Assembly (NCBI GenBank): GCA_034433305.1
Contig: DAOUAM010000054.1
Coordinates: forward strand, 4,180-68,179
Direction of reading: 5' to 3'
DNA: 64,000 nucleotides
DNA from: DAOUAM01 sp034433305
Lineage (GTDB): Bacteria > Chloroflexota > Dehalococcoidia > Lucifugimonadales > DAOUAM01
The notes below the pieces were generated by a model. The model searched no databases. It was not told the origin of the DNA and worked only from the letters and a program-made list of their open reading frames with translations. How positions within the stretch are numbered: position 1 is the stretch's first letter; each line of letters opens with the position of its first letter. Positions 59,669-64,000 of the stretch are shown in pieces. Made by a program: the position numbers and the translations under genes.

Positions 59669-61980
59669 CAAGAGTTACCTCTGCCATTGACTCCTTGCAA
59701 TCTGGACGGACCATCTATGGGAAGTGACGCCACCACCGTCGTCCCTGACGGACTGCGGGGCAAAATCAGCAGACGCCCCCCGAGCTGCTCCGCTCTTTCC
59801 CGCATCCCGATGACACCAAGCTTGGTGCCAGGGGAGAGGTCCCTGGTCTGCTGAAAGCCGACACCATCGTCCTCTATGGTCAGGGTCACCCGGTCTTCTT
59901 CCCAGGCCAGGTGGACCCAGACGGTGCTGGCGCTGGCATGCCGCCGGCAGTTGGTCAGCGCCTCCTGGGCTATCCTGTACAGGGCAAGCTGAATCTCCGG
60001 AGGGACGTAGCCATCGCGCTCCACAGGTTCGTAGCTAAAGACCACTTTGAAGCCGGAGGCGGCGCTGGCCTCTGTCCCCAGCCACTCCAGCGCCCGCACC
60101 AGCCCCAGGTCTTCCAGCAGGGCAGGATGCAGCCTGGCCGTGAAGTTACACAGGTCCTCCGCAATGCGCTGGAGCTTCTGCTGGACCTCAGAGGAAAGCC
60201 CGGCGCCTGCGTGCTGCCAGATAACGTTGGTGATCTGCTGAAGCGGCTCATCGTGGATGTAGGAGGCGATGCGCGCTCGCTCGGTCTCCTGGGCCTGCAC
60301 CAGCCGGCGGTTCAGCTCCCTCAGCTCCCCAGCCTTGGAGCGGAGTTCCTCCAGCAACTCCAGCTTCTCCACAATAGTAGCCATATGCCCCGCAACGGAC
60401 TCCGCCAGCTTCATGTCCTCTCGCTGAAAAGGCTCCTCGGTTACCTTGGGGCCGAAGCAGAGGACCCAGGTCTCGTGCGGCTGCCTCTTGAGCTTCACCA
60501 TAAGCACGTGCTCGGCGTACAGGTCCGTGGAAAGCCGCAAGAGCGACAAGCCCTGCTCAGCCTTGCCTTCTTCCTTCGAGTCCAGCAGCGGTACCAGGCC
60601 ATCCGGGACTGTGCCGACCGAGGCCTTCACCTTGGCCCCATCGTCCGAAAGCCCGATGAAGGATGCAAAAGACAGCCTCAGTTCCCGGACGATGGTGCCC
60701 AGCACCGTCGTGGCCAGGTCGTCGAAATGCTTGGCATAGGCGGCGTGGATGCTGACACGCCGGGCCAGGTCGGCATGGTCTATGTACTCCCGGTAGAGCA
60801 GCCTGTCCACCGCCGCGAAGGCCAGCCGCCTCGTCCCGGACATGGACGGGACGGCCACGAACAGGGCCGCCAGCAAGAATAGCTCTGCCGCCACGTTCTC
60901 GCTCACCTCGGGGCCACCTACCTGTCCCAGTGTGGCAATGAGCGCGCCATACAGGACAAAGACGCAGAAGGAAATCAGGGCGTAGGCCGCGCCTCTGTGC
61001 ACCAGGCGCCGAATGCCCATGAGATGGTGCCGCATTATGGCGTACCCGAAGGACAGGGGTATCAGAGTAAGGCCGAGCACCGTGACCTCAGGGCGCAGGA
61101 CGAAGGGCAGGCCAGCCGCCGCTGGCAGCACACTGAAGATGATTATTGGCCCTACCGCGGCCGCGGTACCGACGGCCATGATGCGGACCTGCTCCCTGGT
61201 GACCGGTGAGCGCGCCCCCAGATAAGTCCATGCCAGCAGGACCACTCCGCCCAGGAACGCCGCGCCCACGTAGGCGAAGGTAAGCCGCCTTACCGTGTCA
61301 AAGACCTCGGGCACGGCCAGTACGCCCACCACCCAGAGGACGTCGAGCAGCAGGGCAATGGCCAACATCATGGCCGGCACCAGCCAGTGGCGCCTCCGCG
61401 CGAATATGTAGAAGAAGAACAGGAACAGCACTGACATCCAGTGGACAAGGGGCGCCTCTGCCAGTTGCGCCAGGATGTTGGACCGCGCGGTCGCCGGGGC
61501 CAGCACTATGACTATGGCGGCCACCAGAAGGAACAGCGCCAGCGTCAGGACCTGGAGCGAACGCCTGGAGCGGAAAAACACCAGGAAACCAGTTACCGCG
61601 AAGACCAAGCCAATGGCCCAGAGGCTGGCTATGAGCGAATTGGGCGGCTGCGGCGACCGGCCCGACAACTCCAGACTCTCTCCGCCCCGGACAGACAGCA
61701 CCCTGAACTCCTTCCCCCGGTCACCACCCCTGACACTCCAGGTCCGCCGGGTGATGTCAGTCCCATCTATTGCGAGAAGCACATCCCCTACCCTGACTCC
61801 AGTGTCCCAGGCGGGCGTCCCGGGACGCACCCATGTGACTACCGCCTTGCCGTCCTGGGCAAAAGCCACGTCCACTCCAAGTCGGGGTTCGCCCAGCCAT
61901 ACCACCACCGCCAGCACAAGTCCTGCTGGAAATGAAATGGCAAGAAGCCACCATAAAGTTGTTGCTGCCCTGGTAAACAC
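59668..61980 (-). CDS. PDZ-containing multi-TM sensor histidine kinase (ComP-like)
   Basis: A 770-residue kinase. One helix at about residues 9-29 is followed by a PDZ-like domain ('VVTWVRPGTPAWDTGVRVGD'). About nine further helices lie between residues 115 and 380, then a GAF-like cytoplasmic stretch. The HisKA_3 dimerisation helix has the phospho-acceptor His576 in 'ERARIASYIHDEPLQQI'. The HATPase domain has 'IAQEALTNCRRHASA', 'IEDDGVGFQQ' and 'LGVIGMRERAEQLGG'. A single helix, PDZ and many-helix sensor is the ComP layout of Bacillus (recollection). It starts 9 bp after the prenyltransferase-like gene and overlaps the regulator gene. Confidence 0.9.
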   Translation of the reverse strand: MFTRAATTLWWLLAISFPAGLVLAVVVWLGEPRLGVDVAFAQDGKAVVTWVRPGTPAWDTGVRVGDVLLAIDGTDITRRTWSVRGGDRGKEFRVLSVRGGESLELSGRSPQPPNSLIASLWAIGLVFAVTGFLVFFRSRRSLQVLTLALFLLVAAIVIVLAPATARSNILAQLAEAPLVHWMSVLFLFFFYIFARRRHWLVPAMMLAIALLLDVLWVVGVLAVPEVFDTVRRLTFAYVGAAFLGGVVLLAWTYLGARSPVTREQVRIMAVGTAAAVGPIIIFSVLPAAAGLPFVLRPEVTVLGLTLIPLSFGYAIMRHHLMGIRRLVHRGAAYALISFCVFVLYGALIATLGQVGGPEVSENVAAELFLLAALFVAVPSMSGTRRLAFAAVDRLLYREYIDHADLARRVSIHAAYAKHFDDLATTVLGTIVRELRLSFASFIGLSDDGAKVKASVGTVPDGLVPLLDSKEEGKAEQGLSLLRLSTDLYAEHVLMVKLKRQPHETWVLCFGPKVTEEPFQREDMKLAESVAGHMATIVEKLELLEELRSKAGELRELNRRLVQAQETERARIASYIHDEPLQQITNVIWQHAGAGLSSEVQQKLQRIAEDLCNFTARLHPALLEDLGLVRALEWLGTEASAASGFKVVFSYEPVERDGYVPPEIQLALYRIAQEALTNCRRHASASTVWVHLAWEEDRVTLTIEDDGVGFQQTRDLSPGTKLGVIGMRERAEQLGGRLLILPRSPSGTTVVASLPIDGPSRLQGVNGRGNS

Positions 61981-61989
61981 GGCAGCATT

Positions 61990-63000
61990 TTATCTAATTT
62001 CCTCCTGAGCAAGCAATCTCGCCAGGGGCCAATCACCTGGTGCCTTCGCCGCCAGGGCCCTTCCCACGCGCTCCGCGTGGGCCTTCTCGATGGCGGCCCG
62101 CATCCACGAATAGTGGATGGCGCCACAGCGCCACAAGGCTTCCTTGACCTCGTCCTCAGAGGCCGGGGCGTCCGTCTCCCGGGCGTAGTAGCGCTGCACC
62201 AGCCGGGCGTGGGGGCTGGACTCCGGCGGCAGGTCCAGGGCAAAGACCACGGGGAGAGTCTTTTTCCGCAGTCTCAGGTCGGACTTGCCGACGCTTCCAG
62301 GCCATACGGCGGCAATATCGTTCATGAGCTGCATCAGCAGCCCCAGGTGCCAGCCAAACTGGGCATACAGGGCTACTTCCTCTTCATTGCCGGTGCCGAC
62401 GCAGGCCCCCACCTCGGCGGCACACCTTACCAGGGAGGCCGACTTTAGCCCCGACACCAGGACTGCCTCTTCCACCGTCACGGGAGACAGGCCCTCCAGC
62501 TCCATGTCCCGGACCTGCCCTCTCATGGCGTCCATGGCCAGGGCATCAATGGCCCGCATGGCCCTGACCACTCTGTCTGAGGGCACGCCTCTCTCGGCCA
62601 GCCTTCCAATGGCCGCGTGGCACAACATTAGCAGGCTATAGACGGTCTCCAGCGTCCGGCCACAAGTGCGGCGGTCGCCAGGCGGGGCGACCTCGCCATC
62701 CTCGATGTCGTCTATAAGCTCGCAGGCGGCCATCAGCAGTTCCATGGCCGCGACGGCTGGGACCGCCTCCAGGGACTCGCGGCGGCCGGCCGAGGCGAAG
62801 GCCAGGAACGTCAGGGCGGCACACAGGCTGGGCTTGCCTTCGGGGAGGACTCGTGACGGCCCTGAGAGGGCCGCCAGGACCACTCCCTCCAGCCCCGCGC
62901 CCAGGCGCGCGCCCTGGACCAGTCCCAGCAACTCGTCCCTGATCGCCTGTGTGACCTCCGCCGACAGCAGAGGCGGCCCCTTGCTCGTCGCTACAGGCAT
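61990..63000 (-). CDS. Polyprenyl synthetase-fold enzyme, ComQ-like pheromone prenyltransferase candidate
   Basis: A 336-residue isoprenyl diphosphate synthase-fold protein. The first Asp-rich motif is intact, 'CELIDDIEDGEVAP' (Asp97, Asp98, Asp101). The second is altered, 'MQLMNDIAAVWPG' (Asn227, Asp228) with 'KSDLRLRKKTLPVVFAL' behind it. Chain-length determining and housekeeping synthases usually have DDxxD there; ComQ-type enzymes tolerate changes. Its place between a Trp-tailed peptide gene (4 bp) and a ComP-like kinase gene (9 bp) argues for a role in prenylating the peptide rather than in lipid synthesis. Substrate chain length is not predictable. Confidence 0.85.
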   Translation of the reverse strand: MPVATSKGPPLLSAEVTQAIRDELLGLVQGARLGAGLEGVVLAALSGPSRVLPEGKPSLCAALTFLAFASAGRRESLEAVPAVAAMELLMAACELIDDIEDGEVAPPGDRRTCGRTLETVYSLLMLCHAAIGRLAERGVPSDRVVRAMRAIDALAMDAMRGQVRDMELEGLSPVTVEEAVLVSGLKSASLVRCAAEVGACVGTGNEEEVALYAQFGWHLGLLMQLMNDIAAVWPGSVGKSDLRLRKKTLPVVFALDLPPESSPHARLVQRYYARETDAPASEDEVKEALWRCGAIHYSWMRAAIEKAHAERVGRALAAKAPGDWPLARLLAQEEIR

Positions 63001-63004
63001 AGGG

Positions 63005-63232
63005 CTAGATCCACCAGTCCATGCTCATGAGGTTCGGCGCGCTCCTGGGCAGGTCGGACGTATGCGCGGCCAGGTCGGGCAAGGCCTTGAGAGAGCTTGC
63101 AACCATGCTCTCCTCGTCCGACTCCAGGGACAGGGACTGCAGGAAGCGCTCCAGGGAGGCGCTTAGCTGGACGCTCTCCACCATGCTGGACAGCTCTTCA
63201 AGCTTCTTGGGGTCTGCCAGGGCAACGGACAT
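63005..63232 (-). CDS. ComX-like pheromone precursor peptide
   Basis: A 75-residue peptide with a good GGGAGGT ribosome site. It is mostly helical and charged in the first 45 residues. It ends in Asp-Trp-Trp-Ile, with Trp73 and Trp74 just before the C-terminus. Bacillus ComX precursors end with a short tail that has one conserved Trp, which ComQ geranylates or farnesylates before release (established). No other homology is claimed: sequence identity is not expected, since ComX is highly variable. It is the first gene of the cassette and starts 248 bp from the divergent PAS gene. An extended frame upstream of ATG 63232 exists but lacks a ribosome site. Confidence 0.75.
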   Translation of the reverse strand: MSVALADPKKLEELSSMVESVQLSASLERFLQSLSLESDEESMVASSLKALPDLAAHTSDLPRSAPNLMSMDWWI

Positions 63233-63330
63233 TGTATGACCTCCCAGTACGGTATTTGCGCTATGTTGGCGCACTCTGCACTCTAAAGACCAGGGCGCGC
63301 CAGCGCACCGTTAGCCACCATGGCCAGTAC

Positions 63331-63344
63331 TAGCGGAACCGCTA
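63331..63344. promoter_or_regulatory. Operator-like dyad upstream of the peptide gene
   Basis: A perfect 6-2-6 inverted repeat, TAGCGG-AA-CCGCTA, centred about 105 bp before the ComX-like start. LuxR-type regulators such as ComA bind GC-containing dyads of this size (family knowledge). Binding here is inferred from position only. Confidence 0.4.
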
Positions 63345-63384
63345 ATGGAAACTAGGGCTTTCTCTAGGGCAACCCAGCAGCATA

Positions 63385-63401
63385 GCGAATAAATTACTCG
63401 C
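63385..63401. promoter_or_regulatory. Second dyad in the peptide/PAS intergenic region
   Basis: A 17-bp near-palindrome, GCGAATAAATTACTCGC, with one mismatched pair. CATAAT (63401-63406) next to it could be a -10 box for the PAS gene. It lies about 80 bp before the PAS start. Confidence 0.35.
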
Positions 63402-63479
63402 ATAATCCCCGGGCTGGGCACGGGCTATGGCTACGCCCTCGGACGGGAAAGACTGGCAGACTGGAATGAGCTACCGACT

Positions 63480-63860
63480 ATGACAACCGCGCCGGGTCCA
63501 GTGCAATTTTTCGGCCTTGGCCTGCTAGCGAGGGCATTCGAACCCTCCCTAGATGCCGTGGAAATTGATGATATAGAAGGTAATGTACTCTACGTAAACT
63601 CTGCCTGGTGCCGCCTCTTTCAGATAGACAAGCAGCGGGCGATTGGCGAAAGGTGGGACATATTGCTGTTTGACGTGGCTGAAATCGCCGGCCTGGAGCA
63701 ATCATGGGAGCGCTGCAGGGCCGAGGGAAGCTCTCAGGCGTCACTCCTGCGTCGGTTCGACTACAGGGAAGCGGTGTTTGTGACCTATACCCGCACCCTC
63801 TACAGGAACGCAGACGAAGTCCCGGTGGGAATCATCACCATTTACAGGCCGCAGCTTTAA
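63480..63860 (+). CDS. Stand-alone PAS domain protein
   Basis: A 126-residue protein that is almost entirely one PAS fold. 'AVEIDDIEGNVLYVNSAWCR' (strands A-B), 'FQIDKQRAIGERWDILLFDV' and the final 'TYTRTLYRNADEVPVGIITI' fit the five-stranded pattern. There is no output domain. It may act as a ligand or redox sensor that partners with the neighbouring kinase, or it may be the remnant of a larger protein. An IS5-like element starts about 7 bp after its stop. Divergent from the peptide gene. Confidence 0.75.
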   Translation: MTTAPGPVQFFGLGLLARAFEPSLDAVEIDDIEGNVLYVNSAWCRLFQIDKQRAIGERWDILLFDVAEIAGLEQSWERCRAEGSSQASLLRRFDYREAVFVTYTRTLYRNADEVPVGIITIYRPQL

Positions 63861-63867
63861 GAGGCTA

Positions 63868-64000
63868 GGGCGTGTTTGAAAACATGCTAAACTGGAAGTA
63901 TGGTACGACGACACGAACTCACCGATAGCCAGTGGCAGCGCCTGGCACCGCTGCTGCCACCCCAGAAACCACCCCAGGGCCGACCTAACCTGGACCATCG
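63868..64000 (+). mobile_element. IS5-family insertion sequence, left end (truncated by window)
   Basis: The end reads GGGCGTGTTTGAAAACATGC, directly after CTA (a TNA-type target), as in IS5-family elements. It is followed 12 bp later by the transposase start. The right end lies outside the window. The terminal sequence is similar to the TIR of the MITE-like element at 6.3 kb, without being identical. Confidence 0.7.
63900..64000 (+). CDS. IS5 family transposase, N-terminal fragment
   Basis: The visible 33 residues, beginning MVRRHELTDSQWQRLAPLLP and continuing through 'PQGRPNLDH', match the PF13340-type N-terminal domain of IS5/IS1031-like transposases. The frame runs off the window, so intactness of the DDE core cannot be judged. 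Confidence 0.85.
   Translation, partial: MVRRHELTDSQWQRLAPLLPPQKPPQGRPNLDH

Noticed and set aside
61990..63000. Ordinary geranylgeranyl/farnesyl diphosphate synthase for lipid or carotenoid synthesis
   Set aside because: The second Asp-rich motif is altered and the gene is wedged between a Trp-tailed peptide gene and a sensor kinase. Not fully excluded without a tree.

Overview
The window is a GC-rich bacterial chromosome segment packed with short operons on both strands. No rRNA, tRNA or CRISPR array was seen by eye. The gene content best fits the Chloroflexota, probably an environmental Dehalococcoidia/SAR202-like lineage. The reasons are an Actinobacteria/Chloroflexi-type Vms1-like release factor, a threonine synthase / NIL / MoaD-like operon, a fused shikimate kinase-dehydroquinate synthase, and many SDR, LLM-flavin, HpcH aldolase and class V aminotransferase genes. 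This placement is an inference; no marker gene was searched.

Layout. 1-8.6 kb holds the tail of an ABC binding protein, an SDR, the VLRF1-like release factor, a large alpha/beta hydrolase, a sugar kinase with RpiB, a MITE-like element, a split TPP decarboxylase and a uronate-dehydrogenase-like epimerase. 8.9-11 kb has a DUF5679 protein, a cupin and an exosortase with its partner membrane protein. 11.2-20.1 kb is housekeeping: alaS-ruvX, hemerythrin, aroE-aroKB, TauE-like permease, tgt. 20.4-31.3 kb carries thrC-NIL-MoaD, DUF72, LON-domain protein, cobalamin-binding protein, aminotransferase, hsp20-lon, a site-2 protease and a SHOCT protein. 31.6-38.9 kb is accessory: a RiPP-like cluster (precursor peptide, HPr-kinase-like protein, radical SAM, PqqD-like protein), then GNAT, a secreted anchor-L protein, a nucleotidyltransferase, an unknown exported protein and a TlpA-like thioredoxin. 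39.1-48.2 kb is catabolic. 48.2-50.9 kb is a SLATT / membrane-anchored ParA-TIG operon with a broken SLATT gene. 51-58.9 kb is mixed metabolism, manC and an EndoQ-like repair nuclease.

The most striking locus is 59.0-63.2 kb on the minus strand. Four tightly packed genes encode a small peptide ending in Asp-Trp-Trp-Ile, an isoprenyl-diphosphate-synthase-like enzyme, a PDZ/multi-TM histidine kinase and a NarL-type response regulator. This is the parts list of the Bacillus ComQXPA quorum-sensing system, in which ComQ prenylates a Trp near the C-terminus of ComX, with the X and Q genes swapped. A divergent single-PAS-domain gene and two operator-like dyads flank it, and an IS5-like element begins at the window's edge.

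Three dispersed repeats with a shared core (6.3, 14.5 and 39.0 kb) and several sigma70-type promoters (TTGnCn, 17-18 bp, TAnAnT) were also found.
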